Shown: positions 11,422 through 22,677 of the stretch, in pieces
Layout of the letters: every line of letters begins with the position of its first letter
Position numbering within the stretch: the first letter of the stretch is position 1
Source of the DNA: Trachythela sp. YZ-2020
Taxonomy: Eukaryota; Cnidaria; Anthozoa; Malacalcyonacea; Clavulariidae
Reading direction: 5' to 3'
Assembly (NCBI GenBank): GCA_016169945.1
Contig: JADLSH010000199.1
Span: forward strand, 3,744,501-3,808,500
DNA length: 64,000 nt
Translations under genes and position numbers: made by a program
The notes under the pieces: generated by a model
The model's database searches: none
Seen by the model: the letters and a program-made list of their open reading frames with translations, nothing else
What the model was told of the DNA's origin: nothing

Positions 11422-14025
11422 TTTAAGGCGAAGGGCCCTCGCTATATTCTTCAGTTGTATGGTTGGGACAATGAGATAGAAAAGTTCGTTCAGTTGACTA
11501 GATATTTTTTATGTCCGATTCCTAGTCCAATCCAGTTTCCATTCCATGAGCTAGTCTGTTCTTAGTCAGAATTCTGTTTTCGTCTTGTGCCCAATCTTTC
11601 TAAGCCACGCTTTCCATATTTGGAGGTATTAAAAGCATTTAGTACGGGGCTTTCATTAAACCCGCCGCGCGGCCATTTAGCAAGCGTTCTCCGAAAACTA
11701 AAAGGTCAGTGATACCTTTACAAAGGGCCGAAACCCGTTCCACAAAAAAAACAAAATTGCGCACAATTTACACAAGGGTCTCCGACAGGCTGAGCCGCAG
11801 TCTGAAAACCCAAAGATACGTAATCTTCTTCGAGATAATTCGTTGGTATTTGATGAGCTGCTCGCTGTCCAATAATGGGTGGGCGGTGCACGATAACTCG
11901 ATTAGCGTGAAGTAAAAACGTTTTGTGTTAATAACAAACACGTTTCGCGTTAGAGGTGCGGACAGCGTTTGGAACCAGCGTGGCTCTGGCATCTTATGCC
12001 GTCACGCGTGCTTGACATAAGGGCTAATATGTCGCGTTGAGCGTCCGCAAGGAGTGTTTCTAAGATCTGAACCCGGTGACAGTTTAAAAATGAAAGATAG
12101 CGGAAAAGCTGTTTACAGATATGGAAAAACCGCAGCATTGCGATGGCTCTAGTTAGTCTCATGTGAAGTTTAGTGGGAAACCGAAATGTCAAATATTTAG
12201 TTTTCACTAAATGAGTGAGTATTCCGACAGCTTTGTCGTACTTACTATTGAAGTACTATGGATCCTAGTTGGAAATAATATGAAAATGGCAATTAGAATG
12301 GAAATTATGCCAACCCGAAAACAACTTTTTGGAGACTTAATAGAGAAAAAACAGCACGAAAAAAGTAGCTTAGATATAAGTTTCTTACAAGAAGTAGTGC
12401 CGAGAAAGAGCAACGAAAAAAATTTTCAGAATAGAAATTTTTTGGACTAGAAAATAGCAAGCAAAAACAAATAACTTTGCAGTTAAAAAGCAAAATATGT
12501 CAAAATATTACAGTACATAATAGTCTATCGATGCAGTTAATGCCCCGGCTATATTATTATACCATTCGCTCTCGTATATGGCTGATAGCCAACTCGGTGC
12601 TACGTACCTCGTCGACTATCAGTTCATATACGACTCGAGCTCATGGTATAATTGTTTAAATATATGAAAATATCATATGTTTATTAAGCCGTATTCAGGG
12701 AAGTTAATTCTTTAGATATTAAGCTGTGGGAAGGAGATTGGACGGAGATTTTCTTAAGAACGAAGCAATTTCATTGTTATCAAACGACAAAAGCAATTGT
12801 TAAATGGAGCCAATAAAAATCACTGTTCCAAAAAGCTGCGTGTTCTTGATTAGGGAGTATTAAAAGTTCCACTCTCCTTTTTGGCTTAAAGTGTAATGCA
12901 CTAATTCTCTGAAAAGTAGAGTACACAAACCCACCGTTCAAACTTCAGTAGTGTTGAAAATGAAGCCAGTTAAACATTGCTAAACAATAGGACAATCGAA
13001 ATTTGCCATTCACTAAAGAAAACAAATGTACTGAGAAGCCGTTTCTATTCTTTTTTGTTCTTCAAACTATAAAAGCACCAGATTATTGAATGTTTTTGAC
13101 TTACGAAGCATCTCAAGCTATTTTTTTCTCCATAATACGTTAGAAAGAATATCAATTAGCCCCATATGTTAGTGGCTGACTTTCGGCTGTATTTTTGTCA
13201 TTTAGTTTTTGACAAAATATATACTTAGTCCAGTTTTTATATTAAGATCAGTGATGTAATCCTTCAACTTTTCGGTAATTTGTTTTTGCAAAACACGAGG
13301 ATATATAACCTACTTTGAACAAAAAATGGTTTACATGTTATTCCATGGCGGCCTTGTTGGAGAAAATTAAAAAAAGATCTCATTAACTTTCATTGAATTT
13401 GGCAGTACATTGCTGTACTTTTACAGTATGTTACATCAACCTCGCAAGCTAGGCTCGTTACCTCCGCTTCGTCCCCGAAAACACGCTACGTACCATTTCC
13501 ATTGATAGTCCTAGGACTGGGTCCGAGGAATCATCATGTGACCAAAATAGAGAATTGTGATTGGCTAATTTCCATTATTACTAATATAATGAGATACATG
13601 CTACTCTTAGCCATATTATCCCAAATTGCCTGAGAAAACAAAAACTAGAGAAAAAGAATGCTTGCATGTTCGGTGGCTACATTGGTGGTAGGCAATTTAC
13701 AATGTATAAATAAACAGTACACATAGAGAAACTTAATACAGAAATATGACTTTATCCCGAGTCTGTTTTGACTTTATCGAGCTCTAAAACATGGTCAGAT
13801 CTTTATCCGTATGCTTAAACTTAACCATGGCTTTTAGTCTAATAAATCGTCTTCTGACTAAAATAAAGCATTGTGATTGGTTCAATCAATAAAGTGATCT
13901 TTATTTTTTGGGTGTTAACAACATTAGCAACTTGAGAGGTTGAGGTGTTGGCCACGGGCATGGTAGCACAGGCTTTCTCCGGGTTCTCGGGGCTAGGAAG
14001 AGAAGTATGTTCAGAACAAATAGAG
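11422..14025. other. No gene; one small hairpin
   Basis: No exon is recognisable. A short foldback sits at 12557-12653, where ATTATACCAT pairs with ATGGTATAAT and inner TATATG/CATATA blocks also pair. The rest is AT-rich single-copy-looking DNA. Confidence 0.45.
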
Positions 14026-14029
14026 GCTC

Positions 14030-14835
14030 TATTAATTGTTCTGAATAATCGTCTCTCCCTAGTGGTACAGTATATTATAAGGGCTGTCAATGATACTACA
14101 AGAGTAAACATGGCTAAGCTAACTATATTTACACTGGATAGCTTAACTCACTACTGTCAGTTTGCCAGTAAATTGTTCTCCCAACTTAGTGGTCAAATCA
14201 AATCAAATCAATTTATTCACACCTACTTAGATATATGTACACAGTAGTCAGTAAGTATAAGTATACAATTGGAATTATAATAAATATATTTAATTAACAG
14301 CAAAAATGTGTACGATGGTCAAAGTAGCACAGGCTTTCGGGTCGACCGCCGTCTACGTTTGGATGAGTAACTAAGCAATTGAGCTGAAGGGGAAAGAAGT
14401 AATAAATAATTTGAAAATATGGAAAGAATTATCAGTATATACTTGATGGAAACAACAGAATGTGTTGACCAATCAACTGCTTAATGCTTTCTTCATTGGC
14501 AGTTCATTAATCAACCAATTACGTGTTATAATCATGCAGTCTTACTACCTACAAGACGATAACTTGAACTAAAATTAACTTTATTTATACAGGATATAGC
14601 AGTTAATTGTAAGCTAACTGCTATCATGTATAAATAAAGTTAATTTTATATAGTTCAAGTTATCGTCCTGTTGCATCCTGTTGCATCCTGTAGTAACACT
14701 GCATGATCCAACTGAATAAGGGATGTCCCGTACTGTACCACTAAGTTGGGAGAACAATTTAGGCAAAACTGATTGAGCTATCCAGTATAAATAGAGTTAG
14801 CTTAGTTCAAGTTTACTCTTGTACGAGAACGTTTC
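14030..14835. repeat. Composite inverted-repeat element
   Basis: The outer arms, about 14050-14195 and 14735-14835, share reversed blocks including CTAGTGGTACAGTA, ACTGGATAGCT and TTCTCCCAACTTAGTGG. Inside, 14560-14665 is a second foldback (ACGATAACTTGAACT...AGTTCAAGTTATCGT) around a 'taactttatttata' core. A CCTGTTGCAT tandem follows at about 14665-14685. It looks like one foldback inserted in, or derived from, another. No coding capacity. Confidence 0.6.
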
Positions 14836-17047
14836 CACTGGGGGGTGCTCATTCCAATATTTACCGACGACCCAAGGCAAAAAAAGCGATGTTAGTTGCT
14901 AAGCCTCAGCGAGCGCACAACGTTACTACTCCGTCGCGCATTTTGGTTTGGCAAATTGTTATTTTGGGCGTAAAGGGCATGCTGCTCCAGGAAAAAATTT
15001 TTTTTTTTTAGCCTCAGAAGTACATTTTCCATGCTTCCTGAGAGGATATTTGATAAAAAATGTGAAGTTTTTACACCTAAGAATTCAAGATTTGTAACGT
15101 ACTTTTTAACTTTTTACAACCTCATCCCCAAGTTTTGAAATAATATTTGCTCCGTATACAATTACAAGCGTCAGTGAATTGGTTTTGTTCCTTTTGATAT
15201 ATACACAATGTGAAAGTAACGACAAACTATTAGAGATGAGTTGATTGTAGTTGGTTCTGCAAAAACATGGCAAAAACTGTTCAGGCATGTATGGGTGGAA
15301 CGCTATTAAATGTTTTATCGATTGAGCAATAAATGGTTAGTTGTCCACAGTGACTTGACTTCAAGATGCTTTAGATCAAGGTATCGATGACAGTTAAGTC
15401 ATTGATTGCCCTATACTCTTGTGTAAATACAATACGATCTCTTAATGAAAACTATTCAAAGAGACTTCTTCGTATTTGTGTATTTAACCCCTTATTGAGG
15501 TTCCCGTTTTTCTGGTAAGCCTGATCAAAGTAAGATTAGAACATGGGAAAAATTACAGGAAGTGCAAAGGCGACCATTTGTTCCTGGTATTGGCGGAAGC
15601 AGAAATGGAATGAGTGTAAGGTGTATTAATTGCAAAATTCTTCTATCTTCGTAGATCCTGAAAATATTTTCTCGAACCGAGATATGACATGTAACTTGGC
15701 TAGGGTTACACTAGTGCTGGGGCTGCTTTGCAGACGAAAGTGAAGGGTAATAAAGCCTGAAGACAATACTATTTATGCAGGGCGCCCTTTGTGCCGAATA
15801 CCTGTTGCGAAATGGGGCATGTAACTGCAAAATTCTGCTTATTGATTTTTTGATAATGTTGTTTGCCCTAGAACAAAACAACAACATTACCCTTTTGCAA
15901 CACCGATCAGAGTAAAATACTAGTGCATCGCAAGTGACCCCCCAAGTATAGTGCTCATAGAACAGGAAGAAAGCATATAGAAGAGAACAATCTCTCTACT
16001 CATGATCACACGAGTTTTGTTCCACGTCAGGTCGAGGTCGCACAATTTGCTTACCGCATCATGTAACCCCATTGTCTTCAATAACTATAATCGCGGTTGG
16101 TTGGGATTATAGTAGTAATAGTACGAGGGTAAATTTTGTATTTCCAAACGCTCATTTGATGGAATGAAATTGACAATCAAGAATAGATTATTCTCTTTCA
16201 TTAAGCTTTATTTTTTTATCTCTAGGTGGGTTTCACTAAGCACAATACTGAATAGTGCAGCTGATGGTGGTGAACCGTCTGCTACTAGAATGCCGAGAAA
16301 GTATTTTTATCTATTTCTTATCATAGATGTAGTAGTTTTGTTTTGCTTGAGACAAATAGATAGAATTTGGAGATCTAGTTTGATTTTATTGCTCCTATAT
16401 AAGTATGTGTTAACACTTCGTACTTCTCTGCTGCGCCAGCTTAAATGTGTAAATGCCGCAATATATTGTTTTAATTAATATTTTATCTTTTGCAATGAAA
16501 TCATTGAGGTTGGGCTTAGACCTCCCAAATAGACTGTCACTTACTGCCAACGCCCGTGCGTCCATTTGCGGTATCGAAAAGTGATGCATGACATGCGGAA
16601 GACATTGGCATATTATGCGTTACGTAAATGCGCTTATAACGATAAAGAATCGTGAATTCTGTAGCCTGCAGTCAAATGGCAAAGATTGCATTACATTTTC
16701 AACGAATAACTGACATATTTTTGTTAAATGCTTTAGTTCACACAATAGCATCAAATTATTGAAACCTGCTGGGTTTAATCATAAAAAACATGAACTCATT
16801 TACGTACCCGTGCGCTTCTGGACTGCAGGGGATACGTGGCTACTCGGCAAAAGCCGGGGAATCAGATACAAATTAGGGCCCACTCTAAAGGCCATTTTAT
16901 ACTATCGAAGTTCCTTTGATAAAGTACGCTTTGATAGGGTGCAACTTGCAGCAATTTTGCAGTTTAATAATTTTCCTATTGAGATTTGGCTTTGTTTATA
17001 TACCCCAGCGACGACCTCGTTTCTGTCAAAGTCTTGTCTAGTTTTAT
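14836..17047. other. No gene recognised
   Basis: Open frames of about 100 codons at 16164-16478 and 16759-17061 lack domain features, start context or splice partners. Nothing else is supported here. Confidence 0.45.
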
Positions 17048-17331
17048 CGCTGTTCATGTGATTGTCACGAGACCGGGTTCAAGTCACCTTGCATGCTAGC
17101 TAGATCTGCGCAGACCGGGACGAATTCGGGATAAACGTAAACTTAAAATATTTTCGGACCGTTCTGAATTTTGGAACGACGCGAATATACAAACGCACTG
17201 CACAGAAAACGAGCCGAACAATCTGCAACATTGATAGTGCCTTTTACATTTGGTTTCCTGCTGTAAACATGCTGTACAATTTCGATTTTCGTTCTGCTCT
17301 TACTTAATCCCGGTCTCATTTGAACGGTGTC
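17048..17331. repeat. Interspersed repeat, family R1, copy 2
   Basis: Shares its core (CGGGACGAATTC, TCTGAATTTTGGAACGAC, AAACATGCTGTACAATTTCGA) with 4828-5175 and ends GTCTCATTTGAACGGTGTC, the reverse-complement style of the left end of copy 1. Confidence 0.55.
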
Positions 17332-18190
17332 TATACTATGATCTGCGCTTACAACTGATACACTTATACCGAGTTCCAGTCCAAGATGAGCAAATGAGTC
17401 CTGCCGGAATGAATCCAGGTTTTTTCATGCAGGATTTGGCAATTTGAATTTTATGGGAGACATATTAGTAAAGGAAGCATAAGTGCATAACTGTAGTATT
17501 TGCCTTGTCAAGCCGTGTTGTAAATAGTTAAACAATGTAGGAGGGCAGCAGGAAAGCAGGGAGTTAAGCGCTTCAACTTAAAAAAATATCATTTAGTTTC
17601 ACTTGATTGAAACATTACACAGATGAATAACACAATCAATCGCGCTTAATTTGTTGTTTTTGAAACCTAATGGAAGGCTTTTAGGACAAATTGTTTTGAT
17701 TTTGCCAAAGGAGGTTGACACAGCGTAAGAAATTGTTCCGACAAAATATACCTTAAAATATCAAATTGCTTAATGCATGAATATTTTATTTTCTATTGAC
17801 CGAGCCATATAAACAGGCAGGCGTTGCTACTTTTGCTTTCATGTCACAAATTATTATAGGCTGCACTCAAGTCATGCGTTATGCGTACACGCACGGAAAA
17901 GTTTAAGAGGCAATCTTTTATATGTCACGTATTGCGATGAAAAGCATTCAAAACCTAAAATCTTTTTGGCGTACCTCTCAAAATTTTAGCTTTGTTTTCT
18001 AATTTATTTTAAAACTTACTGAACTTCAAACATCGTTTTCTCTTTGGCGTACCATCTAAAATTTCTTTATTTTAGCATTATTTCATAGATTATGGCATTA
18101 TGAACTAAATATACTTTTGTTCGTTTGCCGATTAAGAAACGCGTCTGACGGTTAGCTGTGCACGAATTCGTCCGGTTTCATGTTATATGT

Positions 18191-18324
18191 AAACAACGAG
18201 TTTGAGTGTTTCATCAGGGGATCCAAACACGAGAAAACGGTATGAAACAAGAGCGCGAAGCGCGAGTGTTTTATTGTTTTCGAGTGTTTGGTCCCCTGAT
18301 GAAACACGAGAAACGAGTTGTTTA
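18191..18324. repeat. Foldback repeat with GTTTCATCAGGGG arms
   Basis: The arms read AAACAACGAGTTTGAGTGTT and its near reverse complement, meeting at a GCGCGAAGCGCG centre. Several overlapping open frames on both strands here are artefacts of the palindrome. Confidence 0.7.
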
Positions 18325-18526
18325 CACAACATCTCAAACAAACCAGTATTTAAAGAGAAATTCAACGCGAAAGTCGAGTTAATTTATGGGTGTTTATTAC
18401 CGTGGTATCAAGACAACGATACGGTGGTGATTTCCTTTGTGTTTTGCTTATGAATTATTAATGAGTTTGAGATGTATCATGCGTCAACTCGAAAGAGAGA
18501 TCGTTCAAATTACGATGCCCAGCAAA

Positions 18527-18971
18527 CAGGCCCGGTACTACGGGGTGGTGTGTGTGTGTGTGGGGGGGGGGTGACCCCTCCCCCATTAATTTTATTCGAA
18601 GCTTCAGTCGGCAGAACCGCTATTTTAGTCGGCAAACAAATAAATATTGTTGGCTAATGAAAATAAATATTAATTATAAATTTTTAACCTGTTATATAAG
18701 AAACGTAATGTTGTGTGACCGACCGGGTAATAAGTCGTAGGTTGTGTTTTGCGCTTTATAATCCAAGGTTAATATTAGATGCTTTGTTTATATGTTATCA
18801 GCGAGAACCACCTAAATTTAATAAAAAAGCATTATATCTGCTATGTCATCGTGTTGTATTCTGCAATGAGAGTGCGATATTAGCGGGCGTCATTTGAAGA
18901 CCTCCAACGGAAACTCGATCGGTTGAAATGGCCTTACATCCCCCCTGTAAAAATTCCTAAGGGCGGCCCTG
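18527..18971. mobile_element. Non-autonomous hAT-like element (445 bp)
   Basis: Ends CAGGCCCGG and GGGCGGCCCTG form an imperfect terminal inverted repeat. Flanks CCAGCAAA and CCTGCAAA match at 7 of 8 positions, the 8-bp target duplication expected of hAT transposons. A TTTTAGTCGGCAAACAAA segment and the CCCCCTG...GGCGGCCCTG end recur at 44480-44772. It has no coding capacity. Confidence 0.65.
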
Positions 18972-20593
18972 CCTGCAAAGTTGGCACCGCTTTATATTCT
19001 GGGTGTGAATTTGTGTGAGTTCGTTTATTCGTCCGTTCGGAATCTTAAGCTCAGTTCATTACACAGGAGCCCAGGCTCTATAATTATGCCCGCATAGCAG
19101 CATTTTCCCGGGGCGGCCCGCGCGCCTGTTCATTATTCTGTGTCTTAATTATTTTGTCAACAACTAAATGTCCGGTGTGTTTTGTCCTACGAATTTGGAC
19201 AACCCCAACTCCAACCACAAAATGTTTAGAAAACTATTTGAGACACTTACTGTGTCTGGTTTGAGTACGTACTCTTGTCAGTCTTGTGCTAGACTAGATG
19301 GGACACCGCACTTACTGTGTCTGGTTTGAGTACGATTCCGAATTCGTCCGGTCCCAAATGGAGCCAGTTACAAATCACTCGGAATTCAATTTTGTATCAG
19401 ACAACTTCGGCGAAAACTGGGGCAAGTGACATGAGCTGACGTAGTAAACCAATTAGTGACGCAAATAATGTTAATTGGCAAAGGTTTTTGCGATGTGAAG
19501 ACGTACAAAATGCAGCTCTCTTTTATATTTTGTGCGTCTTTGTTCTTGGAGCGTTCCTAAGCGATTTCGTTATACAGAGCTGTGCTGCAGCTGGTCCATG
19601 CCCATTGCGGGCGCTGTTCCTGTTTCTGCCCCCGAGGTAGAGGAAGGATACAAATGCGTTGTATGCGCAATTATTACGGCACAAATTGTCGTTTTAAAGG
19701 TAAGATTTTTTAACTTTTATAAACACGAGTACTTGATTGAATTTTCAATTTATTTATTATTTATTCAGTTTTGATTTAACCAATTAAGATTGTGGGGGTG
19801 TTTCTTGCGTATGCGAACTTATGCAAAAATGTTTGCGAAAAGTGATTACTTTCAATTTTTGTGGGGTACGGTTTTGCCCGTGCATTGTGACGTAATATAA
19901 TTGGGTGCACGCGTTGGCATGCGTTCATGTGCGCAAATTACTGAAATGAACCCGAGCGCATGCATGACTGAATCACGTGGTCAATAAGGCAAAAAACGGT
20001 GCATGCGCATGTCGTAAACACATCCAAAAGTTGGATGCGTGCGCACGAAGTCGTCACATGACAACAGTAAAATCAATTAGATGACGTGCGCATACACACT
20101 CGCGCGTGCAATTTTCAAAAAACAATTCGCGCGTATTTCAAAAATAATTTTCGTCTTAGTCACAGATTAAGTATATACTTATTCTGTGTCTTAGTCACTA
20201 ACTAATTTTTTGAATGTTTTCTTTCCTTCAGCACGGAATAAAAGTATTGACGCCGATGCACAATGCCCTTATGGTTTGCTGACAACACGGCCAAAGTAAC
20301 ATTGCATGGCCAATATGGAGAAAACTACCATCAAACCACCCGTGCAAAAAATCTCGTATGAAAATGGAACCGTAATTCCATCCAAATGGTTTCAAGCGAA
20401 AGTTACATCACTAACATCAGTCAACGTGGAGTTGTACTCCAACACTCTAGCATGGCTGGTGTTCAAGCCTGGCGCACCTGTCAATTTTACGGCGGGACTG
20501 CGTCTCGCCAAAGATTGCAACTACGAGTACATTTGCCAAAAGTTACATCGACAGAAGATGCATGTCAATGGAAGTGCTTCAATATTCCTAGAC

Positions 20594-20661
20594 ACTTTAA
20601 ACACCCTTGTTATTGGTACGTGTCTTGACTTTAAACACCCTTGTTATTGGTACGTGTCTTG
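20594..20661. repeat. 34-bp tandem duplication
   Basis: Two consecutive copies of a unit starting ACTTTAAACACCC and ending TACGTGTCTTG, followed by a shorter third echo of GTACGTGTCTTGAC. Confidence 0.8.
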
Positions 20662-20736
20662 ACTGTACGTGTCTTGACTTGTACGTTTTTGGTTCAATAT
20701 ATATGAACATATACGTTACTTACTTATACTCGCACC

Positions 20737-21105
20737 CAGTGGCGCCGTGGGTCCCATGTTTTACGGGGGGCCAAGCGCAGTATTTTCCGACAATATTCGG
20801 AAATAATATTATTGCTTTTGTTGTCGACGGGGGGGGTAGCTTTAAAAAAAATAATTTCGGACTATATTGTTTATACAATCAAGTTCCGACAATCTATCTT
20901 TATGTTCTTCAATTTAATAAATATTACCTATTCTATACACTTATATTCTCAAAACGCAAACTGAGTCTGATTTCCGATATTTCATCAACATGTTTTCGCA
21001 TTCGTATATGCAGGTATGTTTCACCATCAAGATTCCGACAACATAACAAATTTCCAATTTTCCGACGGGTCTCAACGTTAGGCCCCCCCGGCCACGGCGC
21101 CACTG
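20737..21105. mobile_element. Non-autonomous hAT-like element (369 bp)
   Basis: A perfect 14-bp terminal inverted repeat (CAGTGGCGCCGTGG at the left, CCACGGCGCCACTG at the right) is flanked by an exact 8-bp target duplication, CTCGCACC (20729-20736 and 21106-21113). Interior TTCCGAC motifs recur. There is no transposase. The CAGTGGCG start and 8-bp duplication are hAT hallmarks. Confidence 0.9.
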
Positions 21106-21349
21106 CTCGCACCGATCATTATACTGCAGCCATAAGCCAGCCAGTGTATATCGTCCAAATTTGTATAATCCCAATAAAAGACGAAAGTAATTCGATGCAC
21201 TCGATTTATGTCAAAACGTTAGATTTTAAATATTTTGGCATTTTGCTACACTATCAAAATCGCGCACCATGCATCTTGGTCAGATGGCAGCCGGTGCGAA
21301 AATGATACTGTAGTTTATGCAAAGGTCTATTGCGCAAGATATCACTCTA

Positions 21350-22115
21350 CAGGGTGTATAAAAAAAAACTGAACAAAATTGAAATTGCTCTCAATTTCGC
21401 GAAGCGGCTCCAGGTACGAAGTTTTTTATTAATATATATTGTTTGGGTATTTATGATGTAAAATAAACTAAAAAATTCTGAAAGTTACATTTCTAAAAAA
21501 ATAGGTGTTGTTCAACAGATCAAAATGGCACTTGAAATTTCAACGCTTAAAAGTTATTTTGAGTTTGTGGGTGGAAAATGTGTTGATGTTGCACCTGTTC
21601 AAAATTTCAGAAAATTTAGTGTAAGCCCTTCAAAACATCGCGTAAACTTTCATTTTTAAGAAAAAATCAGCTTTTGCATGCTTAATTTAATCCTTTACCT
21701 AATTTGCATATTGTCTAGACAATATGCAAATTGTCTAGACAATATGCAAATTAGGTAAAGGCGTAAATTAAGCATGCAAAAGCTGATTTTTTCTTAAAAA
21801 TGAAAGTTTACGCGACGTTTTGAAGGACTTACACTTAAGCAAATTTTCTGAAATTTTGAACAGCAATGCAACACCCAACACATTTTCCACCAACTAACTC
21901 AAAATAACTTTTAAGCATTGACATTTCAGCAAGCCATTTTGATCTGTTGGACAAGACACTTCTGGTTTTGAAATATGTAACTTTCAGAATTTTTTAGTTT
22001 ATTCTACATTATAAATACCCAAACAATATATATTAATAACAAACTTCGTACCTGGAGCCGCTTCGCGAAATTGAGAGCAATTTCAATTTTGTTCAGTTTT
22101 TTTTGATACACCCTG
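21350..22115. mobile_element. Long foldback Tc1/mariner-type MITE (766 bp)
   Basis: Almost the whole element is one inverted repeat: the left arm starting CAGGGTGTAT pairs with the right arm ending ATACACCCTG, with arms of roughly 370 bp meeting near 21720 at a TTGTCTAGACAA centre. It is flanked by TA (21348-21349 and 22116-22117). No coding capacity. It would form a very long hairpin if transcribed. It splits an open reading frame. Confidence 0.9.
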
Positions 22116-22677
22116 TATTTGGTTGACAGACAAGGTTGGTGTTGGTGACTCGACCAACTCAACAGACTTGTTTGAAGTTGTTCTAACAATTTGGGGTCGT
22201 TTCAATCGCCGCTCCACTCATGTGCCTAACCTGCTGATTGACGAGTTTAGGTGCGGAAAAAGTGCGAGGCATGAATCAGATCAGTTGGATGATTGGATCG
22301 ACAGAAGTTCGCTAGAGCCTGTCGCATTTTGCGAGATTTTGGAGCAACATGTTTTCTTAATGAGCATCATTGTCTATTCAATAAGTATAATATGTCTGGA
22401 TGAACAAAAACAAATAAACTGATGAATAGACCCCGATTAAAATCTTTGAACAAAGTATTGGTTTTTTACTTTTTCAACTTGCTTGTTCACTTTACGCTCA
22501 AATCACGACCATTGCCGATCCGTATACTTGTGATGTATGGAATTTAGAGTTGTTTGTGTTTTTGTGCCATGTGTGTGAGGAAGTTGCATTTGTTTTCAAA
22601 CCGTTCGAAGCTAGATTTAACGGTTTTATAGGTTAATATTACAGCAGAAATACTTTGTATTTGTTGTGTATAACATC

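Larger units (their letters stand above)
19562..22422 (+). pseudogene. Possible DSL/EGF-type extracellular protein relic, broken
   Basis: Pieces of one plausible gene. An open frame ending at 19699 (donor AAAG|GTAAG) encodes RIQMRCMRNYYGTNC, like the first half of a DSL domain of Notch ligands. A piece from 20232 (acceptor TTCAG|CA) continues KARNKSIDADAQC. After a frame change, 20279-20330 gives NTAKVTLHGQYGENY, like the DSL end with its cysteines replaced. At 20440-20580 EGF-like fragments (TCQFYGG, DCNYEYICQ) lie in different frames. A last open segment, about 21226-21349 plus 22118-22422, ends at TGA and is split by a TA-flanked MITE; removing it leaves one frame. Stops and frame breaks argue for a pseudogene. 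I cannot assign the C-terminal 100 residues. The family call is tentative. Confidence 0.3.

Noticed and set aside
16164..17061. Two 100-codon plus-strand open frames
   Set aside because: Low-complexity hydrophobic or repeat-derived sequence; one overlaps repeat R1; no homology features recognised.
18152..18453. Four overlapping open frames on both strands
   Set aside because: All derive from the foldback repeat at 18191-18324.
20607..21305. Open frame of 232 codons on the plus strand
   Set aside because: It runs through the hAT-like element at 20737-21105 and its terminal repeats; no domain features and biased composition from repeat sequence.
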